Program-made: the position numbers and the translations under genes
Part shown: positions 1 to 9,930 of the stretch, one piece after another
Layout: each line of letters begins with the position of its first letter
How positions within the stretch are numbered: position 1 is the stretch's first letter
From: Carallia brachiata
Taxonomy: Eukaryota > Streptophyta > Magnoliopsida > Malpighiales > Rhizophoraceae
Direction of reading: 5' to 3'
NCBI GenBank assembly: GCA_021464245.1
Contig: JADCRB010000016.1
Span: 3,589,250-3,653,249, forward strand
Length of the DNA stretch: 64,000 nt
The notes under the pieces: model-generated
Databases searched by the model: none
The model's input: the letters and a program-made list of their open reading frames with translations, nothing else
What the model was told of the DNA's origin: nothing

Positions 1-262
1 CATAGTTCAATACTCCTACCGCGCATGAGTACACAAGGCGATGACCCAATAGCAGAGTCTTGCCTCACACAAGTATAAAAAGCGAATAGTCAAAGCATAC
101 TCCTTGTCCACACGAGTATGAAAGACGAGACAACAACAACTCAACAACAAAGAGTACTCCAAACCCGCAGGAGCATAAAAGGTGAACAATAACAACTAAA
201 CAAAGCTTAATCCAGAACTCTTCGCCCATATGAGTATAAACTGTGAACAGCCCAAAAGGATA
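1..262 (+). repeat. 40-bp TATA-motif minisatellite, array 1 (cut by window edge)
   Basis: Degenerate tandem units of about 40 bp, each reading roughly CTCCTGCCTCGCACGAGTA followed by TAAAAGGCGACAA and a variable CA-rich spacer. The last unit diverges to GAGTATAAACTGTGAACAG, which also closes other arrays. In the family plan this array lies just upstream of the WOX-like frame, which begins here at 358. The array continues beyond the left edge. Confidence 0.9.
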
Positions 263-357
263 AAAATGATTAAGTGTTTGACTCTGAATCACTACTCTAG
301 TCTCCACCTTTTACTCGTTCTTACTGTAGGTCAAGCTTATGCAACCTTTCAGAAAAA
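263..357 (+). promoter_or_regulatory. Pre-WOX spacer with possible 3' splice acceptor
   Basis: A spacer kept before the WOX-like ATG in most copies: GTTTGACTCTGAATCACTA, then a pyrimidine-rich run and TTCTTACTGTAGG with AG at 328-329, about 30 bp before the ATG. Other copies read ACTGCAGG. Pyrimidine tract plus CAG/TAG-G resembles a plant 3' splice site and could let the frame be spliced onto an upstream leader. This is inference; no donor site has been shown. Confidence 0.35.
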
Positions 358-980
358 ATGGAACTAGTTGCAGAACCTCAGGACAAGGGAAAGGATAGGT
401 CACCATGCATTAGATGGCGACCAAGTTCATTGCAACTATAAATCTTGGAGGAGTACTTCCACAGCAATGAAGGTACTTGTCCTAACTTATCACAACTCTC
501 CCGACTCGCTTCACGTCTACAGTCGTACGAAGCAGTCGAAACAAAAATTGTGTATTTCTGGTTCCAGACTGGAGAAACCAAGAGAGAGCAACACAAAGGG
601 CTGCTGTTTCTAAAGCACAGTCTACCCTCACAGGTATTCCTATAGTTGATCTCACCAGTATAGCATCGACCTCAAATGTGGCAGTTCCGAACTCCACCAC
701 TGCAATGGTCTCTCAAGGCTATTTCAACAAAAGCTATAGCTTGTGAGGCTACATGTACTGGTCTTGGTGGTTTTATGGAGTCAACCAGGGGTTCATCCAT
801 TACAGGTACTTCAATTTGAGAGGAAACCTTGCAGTAGGAAGAAGCCGCTGCAGTGAAGCTTGCCTTTCTTTCCAGTAAACCTTGGCAACATCAAGTAGCA
901 AGAAAGTTTGAGTAGTGTCAACGTCACCGACCAGCCAAACAAGGATGCAATTGACTTGGAACTGTGCCTCGGGCCCCACA
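358..980 (+). pseudogene. WUSCHEL-type homeobox pseudogene, copy A
   Basis: The ATG at 358 opens MELVAEPQDKGKDRS, then the homeodomain start IRWRPSSLQL, where a TAA at 439-441 replaces the Gln of QLQILEE. The frame resumes with ILEEYFHSNEGTCPNLSQLS and reaches VYFWFQ with Trp TGG at 559-561. A one-base loss then shifts the NRRNRER stretch. Downstream the WUS-box region is shifted by one base and the EAR-like motif reads DLELCL (LELCL at 956-970). WOX proteins are plant homeodomain transcription factors; the WUS-box and EAR motif recruit TOPLESS-type co-repressors. No intron is apparent over about 600 bp. The copy cannot encode the full protein. It sits between minisatellite array 1 and the ATGGCTAGT frame, as in other copies. 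Confidence 0.75.
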
Positions 981-1251
981 AAGTCGACTGATAAAGATAA
1001 GGTGCAACGACTTTTGCGACACTGCCTTGACTTGTGCAACATGCGTCGGTCACCGCCTCGTTTGTCCCTTATGACAGAAAGGGACGTGAACGAGGATCCC
1101 TACCTAATCCAGCATATCCTCTTTCTGTCTTTTGCATAAAAACATCAAAAGAAAAAAAAAAGAACAACTTTTGTTGTGTATATATATTTCCTACATGCTC
1201 GGGTCACAGAACTCACCCCTTAGCACTCTCCTTTCTCTCTAAAGAAAGAAG
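981..1251 (+). other. Spacer between EAR motif and second frame, TATA-like
   Basis: About 270 bp conserved between copies. It ends with an A-rich stretch, TTTTGTTGTGTATATATTTCC, a CT-rich run (CTTTCTCTCTAAAGAAAGAAG) and ATGGCT. A TATATATTT roughly 75 bp before an ATG with a purine-rich context resembles a short plant promoter plus 5' leader. No function is shown. Confidence 0.35.
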
Positions 1252-1428
1252 ATGGCTAGTCCATACACTTTCATTACGAGAAATTCTTTAATCAAGAAGC
1301 TGCAGAAGAGTCCAAAAGAGAAAGAGAGTCGTTCACTTCGAAGCTCTCAAATCTTAGCCATTTTGGTCGATGAAGATCCAACCACTCTCCCTAATTCACA
1401 TCCATCACAACGAGCCGAAAAATTGTGA
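1252..1428 (+). CDS. Short open frame of unknown function (MASP ORF)
   Basis: An intact 58-codon frame from ATGGCTAGT to a TGA after RAEKL. The start and end match copies elsewhere (for example 55,098 and 63,691), but the middle is partly in a shifted frame, so this copy is not equivalent residue for residue. Most copies read MASPCVLFFRKFFNQEA, then a basic RVRKRKSRSL stretch that could be a nuclear localisation signal. I do not recognise the family. It may be a first exon captured with its promoter, or chance open sequence; the frequent frameshifts argue against selection. Confidence 0.3.
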   Translation: MASPYTFITRNSLIKKLQKSPKEKESRSLRSSQILAILVDEDPTTLPNSHPSQRAEKL

Positions 1429-1784
1429 CCATCCTCATTTGTTTTCAGATTCGGCGACGGACGAGGGAGTTCCAACTACTCTCCTTACGTCACGACATCT
1501 AGAAGAATCATAACTACGGCCCATCTTTCTATGTGCTGGCCTTGAAGTTCTGTGGTACTGGACCTTCTCTATGGGGAGGTTCAAGTTCTTTATTTACTGC
1601 ATCATGCTCATCTAAGCCAAGGAACTTCAACTTCTATAAAATAACCTTTGCGAGTTATGGAAGCTCGACATTAGCCAGGCTAATTGGAGACGAAGACTTC
1701 AAGATTCAATGTCAAGCATCAAGCTGGACTTCAAGACTCATTTTGGATCACATCCTCTAGCTCCTTCCTCACCAAGCCTTGATT
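1429..1784 (+). other. 3' internal region before LTR 1
   Basis: The conserved tail of the internal region (CATCCTCATTTGTTTTCAGAT to ...CTCACCAAGCCTTGA), ending at the LTR. The purine tract GAAGTGGGGGCA that normally precedes the LTR is partly deleted here, leaving GATT before TGTAAAC. No convincing coding signal. Confidence 0.6.
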
Positions 1785-2578
1785 TGTAAACACATAAAAT
1801 TAGAAAAAAAAAAAAAGCTTTGGACGACACTGGCCAAAAAATTTGTCTTTGGTCGGTGAGAAATATCATTCAAGAAAAAAAGGGCCACTCCATGGCCTAT
1901 AAATAGGCCATGGAGGCATCCTACCAAAGGCAACAATAAACAGCAAAAGCAACCCAAGAAAGCATTGGAGAGAAGTTTGCAAAACATTGCAAAAATTAAA
2001 ATCTCATTCTCCCCTTGCTATGTTTTTGTATTTTTGGGCATATACTCTTCAGATGCCATTAAGTGCGATATTTTAGAGTAAAGGTCCAAAACATTTAATA
2101 TACTTAATTTAATATATATTTTGGGTATATACTCTCTGGTCGCCTCAGATTGGGATCTACGAGAGTAAAAATCTAAAATATTAAAATATTAAACATATGT
2201 TTGGGATTAAGCCTCCCACGACCCTCAACAGAGTTTAACCAGTCTGAGTATGATCAAGCCCCGGCCCTTAGAGGAGTCAAACCAGTCCATTTGATATCAA
2301 GCCCATACGGCCCTCACTTGAGTTCCAGCAGTCCCCTAAGATCAAGCCTCATCCCTCAGTGGAATTTATTTCCATTAGTTCAAGTGCAAGCTGTGGAAAT
2401 TCAACCTCTTTCGGTCAAGATCAAGCCTTTGCGGCCCTTCACAAAATCACATAGGAGTATTAATCGGAGGATCACTGAGAGATCGGCCCCACATAAATTT
2501 TAAATCGTCACTTGTAGTTTATATCTGTATTTTTCGAGTATAACTATTGCAGGCTTGAAACATGCTGTCCCATTTACA
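1785..2578 (+). repeat. LTR 1 (subtype with GCCATGGAGGCATCC leader)
   Basis: Starts TGTAAACAC and ends ...TTTACA just before ATTTTTGGCATGCC, the primer-site region. It contains a TATA box inside a near-palindrome (CCATGGCCTATAAATAGGCC at about 1,891), AAATATTAAAATATTAAACAT and the 45-bp CGGCCCTCA...GAGATCAAGCC sub-repeats. About 794 bp. It can be read as the 3' LTR of the element entering from the left and as the 5' LTR of the next. Confidence 0.85.
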
Positions 2579-3084
2579 ATTTTTGGCATGCCTAGTGGGA
2601 CATCTCTACCTCCCATCTTCTGCTCCTAAAAAAAAAAAAAAGTTGGTGACAGCGGCTATTTCATGGCCTGCCAAATGAAAAAAAAAAGGGTGCGTGGGAA
2701 TCCGGCACATCATTGGCACCAAAGAAGAGCAAGACCACCTCTGCCAGCAAAATGGCGACTTCTCCATCGCTTGCATCAACTACCCTACTTGGGTATGTAG
2801 GTCCACAAATTCACGCATGAACACGGTTCCTCGCTACCCAAAATACTGAAATAGAGAATCTGCAACTCACACAGTAAAAATATTTCTCACCCAACTCTCT
2901 TGTCGAATGGAAAAGTCGACCATCCACTCCGATCGAAGTTGGGAGCAATGAGTCAAATCCCTACTAAAACCCTCCACTCCATTTTTCCAACTTGGAAGCA
3001 TGGTTCCAATCTAACTAGACTAGCAGAGGGACAGGAGCACCGATCCGACGGCAGCTCATTTCCAAGTTGGGGGCATGGTTCCCA
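2579..3084 (+). other. Primer-site-like sequence and 5' leader
   Basis: TGGCATGCCTAGTGGGAC at 2,584-2,601 follows the LTR end, at the primer-binding-site position. The leader has a run of A, a damaged copy of the CCATTTCATGGCC palindrome (about 2,656), the conserved CATCAACTACCCTACTTGGGTA, and the phrase ending TTTCCAAGTTGGGGGCATGG. No gag frame is recognisable. Confidence 0.7.
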
Positions 3085-3519
3085 TCCAAACTTGAAGCCC
3101 AAACCAAAATCTAAATCCTGAAACCCAAATCGAAACTCATGTTAAATTTAGGCCCAAAGTCAAAATCCAAATTCCTGGCAAAAATACAAATTCAAATTCG
3201 GGGGCAGACCCCAAAACCCAGCAAATCCAAACTCAATTTCATAGCCCAGATCCAAATTTCAGACTAAAGTACAAATCCAAATTTGGAGGCAGACCCCAAA
3301 CCTGGACTCAAATATAAAGCTCAAATCCAAAATCGGGCTGAAATCCAGGTTCAAAACCCAAATCCAAATCCTCAAAAACTAGACCCAAATTTTGGCCTAA
3401 AGTACAAATGCAGATTCGGGAGCAGACCCCAATCCTAGACCCAAATCTAAAGTCCAAATCCAAACTCAGGGCCAAACCCAAAACACTGACTCAAAGCCCA
3501 GATCAGTAGCTCAACAACC
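3085..3519 (+). repeat. CCCAAATCC-type repeat block
   Basis: Degenerate direct repeats built on CCCAAATCCAAATTC and GGGGGCAGACCCCAAACCC. Both reading strands give only low-complexity Lys/Pro/Ser/Asn frames, so I do not call it coding. The same block lies between the pol end and the minisatellite in all copies. Confidence 0.85.
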
Positions 3520-4262
3520 CAACGACAAAGTCCTGCCTTGCACGAGTATAAAAGGAAAACAGTTCAATGCTCCCGTATTGCATGAGTATAAAAAACAATA
3601 ATACAGCAAATCCAAACTCTTACCTCGCACGAGTATAAAAAACGATCAACAAAAGTACACTCCTGCCTCATACGAGTATAAAAGCAATCAATTGAAGCAG
3701 ACTCCTGCCTCGCACGAGTATAAAAGGCAACAACTCAACAATAGACTCCTACATCGCACGAGTATAAAAGACAAACAGCTTATTAACAAATCCAGACTCC
3801 CCCCGCACGAGTATGAAAGGCAACGACCTAGATTCACACTTCTGCCTCGCACGAGTATAAAAGGTAACGACTGAGATTCACACTCCTACCTCGCATGAGA
3901 TCAAAGGCGAACAGCTCAGCAGCAAATAACAAACTCCTACCTCACAGGAGTACAAATGGTGAATAGTTCAACAACAAATCCACACTCTTGCCTCGTACAA
4001 GTATAAAAGGCAAACAATTCATCAGCAAATCCGAACTCTTGTCTCGTACGAGTATAAAAAGCAACAATTTACAATAGACTCCTACCTCACACAAGTATAA
4101 AAGGTGACAACTCACACTCTTGGGCTGCATGAGTATAAAAGGCAAAACAGCAATAGCAATCCTGGCTCACATGATTATAAACTGTGAATGGCCCAAAAAT
4201 CAAATTCAGGACCTAATCCTAAACTCGTAGCACGCACGAGGATAAACTGTGAACGGCACCAG
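3520..4262 (+). repeat. 40-bp TATA-motif minisatellite, array 2
   Basis: About 18 degenerate units, most with CGCACGAGTATAAAAGG or a near variant. The last units read TGATTATAAACTGTGAATGG and GAGGATAAACTGTGAACGG, the usual closing form. Confidence 0.9.
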
Positions 4263-4608
4263 AAAATCATGACCCAGTCCAAGGTAGTGTTGACGTCATC
4301 AGCCTAGGAGGTAATTGATTTAAAGTTGCACCTCGGGTCCCACCAGGTTGGCTGATAAGGATAAGGTGCGACGACCTTTGTAGCACACGGTAATGACCTT
4401 TGCGACGTGTCGACCACTGCCTCGTTTGCCCTTTATTCTAGAAAGGGATGTGAAGGAGTACTCCACCTTATCCGGTATATCCTCTTTTTGACATTTACAC
4501 AAAAAAAAAAAAAAAAAAGGAAGCTTTTGTTGTGTATATATTTCTTGCATTCTCAAATTACAGAACTCACCCATTATCTCTTCTTTCTTTTAAAAAAAAA
4601 AAAAGAAA
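4263..4608 (+). pseudogene. WOX remnant: only the EAR-like tail, plus spacer
   Basis: The minisatellite joins through CCCAGTCCAAGGTAGTGTTG to the end of the WOX frame, which reads VIDLKLHLG at 4,311-4,337. The homeobox and WUS-box are missing. The same join, with the same CAGTCCA...GTAGTGTTG context, occurs at about 36,010, so this deletion probably arose once and spread. The usual spacer with a TATATATTTC stretch follows. Confidence 0.65.
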
Positions 4609-5212
4609 ATGGCTAGTCCCTGCACTTTTTGTTCAGGAAGTTTTTCAATCAAGAAGTTGGAGGTGCACGAGCTAAAAAGAGAAAAAGTAGCTCTCTTTGA
4701 GGTATCCTTAAAAGCCCTCAAATCTCAGCCTCTAACGCCATCAATGCCATGGCCGATGGAGTTCCAATTACTCTCCTTAGTTCACAACTATCGCACGAGC
4801 TCAGAAGTTGTAATCATCCTCTTCTATTCTCAGATGCGGCGACAGACAGAGAAATTCCAACTACTTTCCTTATGTCAAAGCAGACTCGAGGATTATCACT
4901 ACAGCCTATCTCTTTGTGTGTTGGTCTTCTTGTTTCATGGTACTAGCCTTTCCCCACAAGGAGGTTCAAATTATTTGTCTAATGGATCTTCCTCACTAAA
5001 AATGGAACGTCGATTTCTATATTGGTTGAAAGGCTGACATCCTCAAGGTCATATCAGTTTCTATGAGAGCCCAATAGTAGTTAGGCTAGTCGAAGTTAAA
5101 AACCTCATGATCCAATGTCCATCAAGATGTCTCAAGCTTCAAATTGGACTTCAAGACTTGGTTCGATCATGTCTCAAGGTCCTTCCTCACCAAGCCTTGA
5201 AGTGGAAGCATT
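4609..5212 (+). pseudogene. MASP ORF region, frameshifted
   Basis: Opens ATGGCTAGTCCC like other copies, but an early indel puts the rest out of the usual frame. A 142-codon run stays open by chance (4,609-5,037). The usual tail follows, with AAGCCTTGAAGTGGAAGCATTT as the purine tract before LTR 2. No known domain. Confidence 0.4.
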
Positions 5213-6021
5213 TTTAAACACATAAACTTTTTTTTAAAAAAAAAAGTTTTGGATGGCAGTAGCCAAAGAATTTGTGTTTGGCCGGTGAGAAATATCATTT
5301 AAATGGCCTATTTATAGGCCATGGAGGCATCCCACCAAAGGCAACAACAAGCAGCAAAAGCAAGCTGAGAAAGCATTGGAGAGAAGTTTGCAAAACATTG
5401 CAAAAATTAAAATCCCATTCTCCGCTTACTACGTTTTTGTATTTTTGGGCGTATACTCTCTAGATGCCATTAAGTGCGATATTCCAAACTAAAGATCCAA
5501 AATGTTTAATGTACTCAATTCCATACATATTTTGGATATACTCTCTAGTCGCCTCAAATTAGGATCCACGAGAGTAAAAATCCAAAATATTAAAATATTA
5601 AACATCTGTCTGGGATTAAGCCTCTTACGGCCCTCAATAGAGTTAATCCACCTGAGAACAAACCCCTATGGCTCTCAGTAGAGTTAAACCAGTCCGAGTA
5701 GGATCAAGCCCTGATCCTTAGTGGAGTCAAACTAGTCTATCTGAGATCAAGACCATACAGCTCTCATCGGAGTTCCAGCAGTCCCCTGAAGATTAAGCCT
5801 CAGCAGAATTTATTTTCATCAGTTAAAGAGCAAGCTATAGAAATTCAATCTCTTTCGATGAAGATCAAGCCTTTGCGACCCTTGACGAAATCACATAGGA
5901 GCATTAATCAGAGGATCACACAGAGATCGACTCTACATAAATTTTAAATTTTCACTTGTAATTTGTATCTGTATATTTCAAGTCTAACTGTTGCAGGCTC
6001 AAAACATACCGTCCCCTAACA
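5213..6021 (+). repeat. LTR 2
   Basis: Pairs by subtype with LTR 1: GTTTTGGATGGCAGTAGCC and CCATGGAGGCATCCCACC shared. TATA-like CCTATTTATAGGCC at about 5,308. Ends GTCCCCTAACA. Instead of a primer site, the next bases are WOX sequence (join near 6,024), so a recombination or deletion lies exactly at the LTR edge. Confidence 0.8.
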
Positions 6022-6320
6022 AATTTTGTAGCTTGTGGGACTACACATATTGGTCCTGGTAGTTTTATGGAGTCAACTAAGGATTCATCCGTTATGGATA
6101 CTTCAGTCTAAGAGGGAACATTGTGTCAGGGGAGAGCTATTCCGATGAGACTTTATCTCTTTTTCCAGCGTACCCTCGCGACATCAATTGGTCAAAAGGC
6201 TCTAGTAATGTCGACATCATTGGCCCGCTAAACGAGAATGCAATTGACTTGGACCTGCTCTCAGGCCCCGCTAGGTCAGCCAACAAGGCTAGGGTACAAC
6301 GACTTTTGTAGAACTACGCA
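6022..6320 (+). pseudogene. WOX-type pseudogene, copy C (C-terminal half, WUS-box and EAR open)
   Basis: Begins abruptly after LTR 2 at the LWDYTYWSW part of the frame; the homeodomain is absent. One uninterrupted frame then runs through SDETLSLFPAYPRDINW, with the WUS-box TLSLFP at 6,150-6,167 and an EAR-like DLDLL at 6,246-6,260, to a TAG after RVQRLL. TL-x-LFP is the diagnostic motif of the WUS clade of WOX proteins, and L-x-L-x-L is the TOPLESS-binding motif. Just after the stop, a duplicated EAR-like stretch reads VELRIESRDV. No ATG in a normal setting and no homeodomain, so no full protein is expected. Confidence 0.75.
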
Positions 6321-6756
6321 TTGAGTCCCGTGATGTCAGCCGACGATGACAAGGAGGAAAAGGAGCGATGACTTTCGCGACATACGACATTGACTTTTGC
6401 AACACGTGTTGGCCACCGCCTCGTTTTTCTCTTGTCCCAGGAAGAGACGTGAAGTGGGATACCACCAGATTTTGCATATCTCCTTATTGACTTTTTTTTA
6501 AAAAAAAGCAGCTTTTATTGTGTATATCCTGCTTGCTCAAATTACAAAGCTCACCCCTCAGCACTCTTCTTTCTCTCTAAAGAAAGAAGATGGCTTGTTC
6601 CTACTTTATCTTTTATAGGAAATTTTTTTATCAAGAAGCTGCAGACATAAGAGTTAGAAAGAGAAAGAGTCATTCGCTCGAATGTCAGCTTCTGACACCA
6701 TTTTGGTCGACGAAGTTCAAACCACTCTCCTTAGTTCACATCTATCACAACAAGCC
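6321..6756 (+). pseudogene. Spacer and MASP ORF region, copy C
   Basis: The spacer reads TTTTATTGTGTATATCCTGC and leads to ATGGCTTGTTCC at 6,590. The frame MACSYFIFYRKFFYQEAADI and RVRKRKSHSL follow the family, then shift. Near 6,757, at CAAGCCAAGA, the sequence switches into LTR interior, a microhomology-type join. Confidence 0.5.
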
Positions 6757-7425
6757 AAGACTTCGAGAGGGCGAGAGAAAAGCTTGCAAAAACCAATCGC
6801 AAAACAATTCTACCTTTTCTCCCTTTAAGTGCGATCTTCTAACCACTCTCCTTACTCTTTGAATGCCGTTATGTGCGATCTTCTAGAGTAAATGTCCAAA
6901 ATATTTAATATATTCATTTCCATGCATATTTTAAATTCATACTCTGCGACCGCCTCATATTGGGATTTGTGAGAGTAAAAATTCAAAATATTAAAATATT
7001 AAATATCTATATGAGAATAAACCTCCTACAGCCCTCAGCAAAGTGAATCCACTTGAGAACAACCTCTACGGCCCTCAGCAGAGCTAAACCAGTTCGCTTA
7101 TGATCAAGCCCTAGCCCTCAATGGAGTCAAACCAGTCCATCTGAGATCAAGCCCAGACGGCCTTCACCGGAGTTCCAACATCCAGTTAAGATTCGGCCTC
7201 GACCATCAGTGGAATCTACATCCTCAGTTCAAGAATCAGTTAGTAGAAATTCAACCTCTTTTGGTCAAGATTAAGCCTTCGTGGCCCTTGAAAAAATCAC
7301 ACATAAGCATTAATTGGAGGATCTACCCAGAGATCGACTCCACACAAGTTTTAACTTTTCATCTTTAATTTGTACTATATTTTTAAGTCTAACTGTTTAG
7401 GCTCAAAACATACGGTCCCCTCACA
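6757..7425 (+). repeat. LTR 3, 5'-truncated
   Basis: Enters the LTR at GAGAGAAAAGCTTGCAAAAACC, downstream of where the TATA box would be, then has the AAATATTTAATATA, sub-repeat and GGTCCCCTCACA end. It lacks the TGTAAAC start. Directly followed by inverted minisatellite, not a primer site. Confidence 0.75.
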
Positions 7426-9066
7426 ATTTTTTGACACTATTTACCTTTTATACTTGTGCGAGGCAGAAGTGTTGAATTTGCTGAGCTATCGCCTTTTATA
7501 TTCGTTCGAAGCAGGAGTGTGCTATTGGATTGTTGTCTTTTATACTCAAGTGAGGCAGAAGTGTTGAACCGTGTTGTCGACTTTTATACTCTTGCGAGGC
7601 AAGAGTATGTTGTAGAAATGTTGCCTTTTACACTCATGCAAGGCAGGAATGTGGATTTGTTGATGAGTTGTTGAGCTGAGTCGGGGGTTCTGGATTTGTC
7701 CTCGAATCTAGATTTGTACTGTAGGTCGAAATTTGGTTTTGGATTTTGAGGATTGGGATTTGGGTTTTGAGCTTGGATTTGAGCTCAAGTTTGGATTTGA
7801 GCTTGGATTTGAGCTCAAGTTTGGATTTGAGCTTTATATTTGAGTCTAGGTTTGGGGTCTGCCCCCGAATATGGATTTGTACTTTAGTCTGGAATTTGGG
7901 TCTGGGATATGAACTTGAGTTTGGATTTGTTGAGTTTTGAGGTCAGCCCCTGAATCTAGATTTAAACTTTCGGCAAGAATTTGGATTTGGATTTTGGGCC
8001 CAAGTTTGAGCCCGAGTTTGGATTTGGGCTTCAAGCTTTAGATTTGGGTTTTTGGGCAGGGTTTGAGTTTGGGTTTTGGGAATTTGGATTTCAACTGGGA
8101 TTTGGTTTTGGGTTTTTGGGGGCAAATCCCAAACCCCGATTTAGCTTAACAGCTCAACAATCCAACAACAAACCACAGACTCCTACATTGCATGAGTATA
8201 AAAGGCAACAGCTCGACAACAAATCCATACTCCTGCCTCGTACGAGTATAAAAGGAGAACAGTTCAACAAAAACAACAAACTCCTGCCTTGCACGAGTAT
8301 CAAAGGATTAGGGGTTTGAGTCTGAATCACTATTGCAGTCTCAACCAGAGAGGTAGAGTTTCATTAGAGTGGCTCCCTCCTGATGCAAAGTTTTCTCCTA
8401 GACTGAAGTTCCTATAAGGGATGAACCCCTAGGTGACTCCATAATCGCCTTTTATACTCGCACAAGGTAGGAGTATGGATTTGTTGTACTGTTGCCTTTT
8501 ATACTTGTGTGACGCAAGAGTGTGAATTTGTTGCTAAACTGTTTGACTTTTATACTTGTACGAGGTTGGAGTGTTGAAAAATTGTAGTTGTCGCCTTTTA
8601 TACTCGTGCAAAATAGGAGTTTGTTGTTTTGTTGTTGAACCGTTCGTCTTTTATACTCGTATGAGGCAGGAGTATGGAGGGCGACCAACTGAAGCAAAAT
8701 CCTACCTCGAACAAGTAAAAAATGCGAACAGTTTACCAATCCAGACTCTTGCCTCACACGAGCATAAAAGGCGACAACCCAACAACAAACTCCTGCCTCA
8801 CACGAATATAAAAGGCGATCAATTAAAGTAGACTCCTGCCTCAAACGAGTGTAAAAGACAACAATCGAGCAAATCCAAACTCCTGCCTCGCATGAGTATA
8901 AAAGGTGACAACCCAATAACAGACTCCTACCTCGCATGAGTATAAAAGGCAACAACTCAATAGTCAAATAATACTCTTAGCACGCACAAGTATAAAAGGC
9001 TAGATGGCAACAACCACACAAAGCCTAGTACAGAACTCCCGGACAGCACGAGTATAAACTGTGAAC
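7426..9066. other. Scrambled inverted minisatellite and CCCAAATCC blocks
   Basis: In order: minisatellite on - (7,442-7,672), CCCAAATCC block on - (7,680-8,150), minisatellite on + (8,163-8,316), a WOX fragment on - (8,345-8,440), minisatellite on - (8,446-8,672), minisatellite on + (8,676-9,066). Four strand switches lie within 1.6 kb, giving foldback-capable inverted repeats. No gene is carried. Confidence 0.8.
8345..8440 (-). pseudogene. WOX-type fragment, inverted (about 95 bp)
   Basis: On the minus strand this matches the middle of the WOX-like frame: TTATGGAGTCACCTAGGGG, then TTCAGTCTAGGAG..., corresponding to the FYGVN...FIPY...FSLGG region before the WUS-box. It is joined at one side to the pre-WOX spacer (GAGTCTGAATCACTATTGC) in the opposite strand, so it is a recombination scar. 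Confidence 0.7.
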
Positions 9067-9930
9067 AGCACCAAAAAATCAGGACTCAGTCCAAAACTCC
9101 TCAATCCCCCTGAGGTTGACTGACAAGGATAAAGTACAACGACTTTTTGTAGTGCACGGTATTGACTTATGTGACACGCCTCGACTGCTGCCTCGTTTAT
9201 CTTGTATGACAAAAAAAAACGTGAAGGAGAACTCCACCAGATTCCGCATATCTCTTTTTTGACTTCAAAAAAAAAAGGGTAGCTTTTGTTTTATATATAT
9301 TTCCTGCTTGCTCAAATCACAGAACTCACCCCTCAGCACTCTCCTTTGTCTCTGAAGAAAGAACATGGCTAGTCCCTACACTTTTTTTCATAGGAAATTC
9401 TTTAATCAAGAAGCCACAGACATAAGAGTCAGAAAGAGAAGGAGTTGTTCACTTTGAAACTCTCAAATCTCAGCCTTTGATGTCATCTTGGTTGATGAGG
9501 TTCCAACCACTTTCCTTAATTCACATCTATCACAACGAGCTGAAAGGTTGTGACCATCCTTATCTATTCTCAAATGCAGCGATAGACAGGAAAGTTTTAA
9601 CTACTCTCCTTACCTCACGATATGTGGGAGAGTCGTTACTACTGCTCGTCTCTCTGTGAGTTGGCCTTGTTGTGCCATAACGTTGGGCCTTCCTCATGAG
9701 AAGGTTCAAGTTCTTTGCCTACTGCATCATCCTTACCTAAGCGATAGAAATTCAAGTTCCATAAAATAACCTTTGCGAGCTATGGAAGCTTGACAGCAGC
9801 TGGGCTAGTCAGAGTTAAAGACCTCAAGATTCAATATTCATCAAGACGTCTCAAGCTTCAAATTGGACTTCAAGACTTAGTTCAGATCACGTCCCAAGAT
9901 CCTTCTTCAACAAGCCATGAAGTGGGGGCT
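9067..9930 (+). pseudogene. WOX-less tail, spacer and MASP ORF region
   Basis: After the minisatellite only the post-EAR spacer remains (TTGACTGACAAGGATAAAG). ATGGCTAGTCCC at 9,365 opens 30 codons, MASPYTFFHRKFFNQEA then RVRKRRSCSL and a TGA at 9,455-9,457. The family tail follows to the purine tract GAAGTGGGGGCT before TGTAAAC. Confidence 0.5.

Larger units (their letters stand above)
1785..6021 (+). mobile_element. Non-autonomous LTR retrotransposon, WOX-deleted form, complete
   Basis: Order: LTR 1, primer-site-like sequence, leader, CCCAAATCC block, minisatellite, EAR remnant, MASP region, purine tract, LTR 2. Both LTRs are of the same subtype, carrying TTGGCCAAAGAATTTG-like and CCATGGAGGCATCC sequence not seen in the other LTRs. 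The homeobox and WUS-box are absent; only the EAR end of the WOX frame remains (4,311-4,337). It has no gag and no reverse transcriptase, so it would depend on an autonomous relative. Confidence 0.75.

Noticed and set aside
4609..5037. 142-codon open frame as a gene
   Set aside because: It is the MASP region read in a shifted frame; other copies do not keep this frame and no domain is visible.
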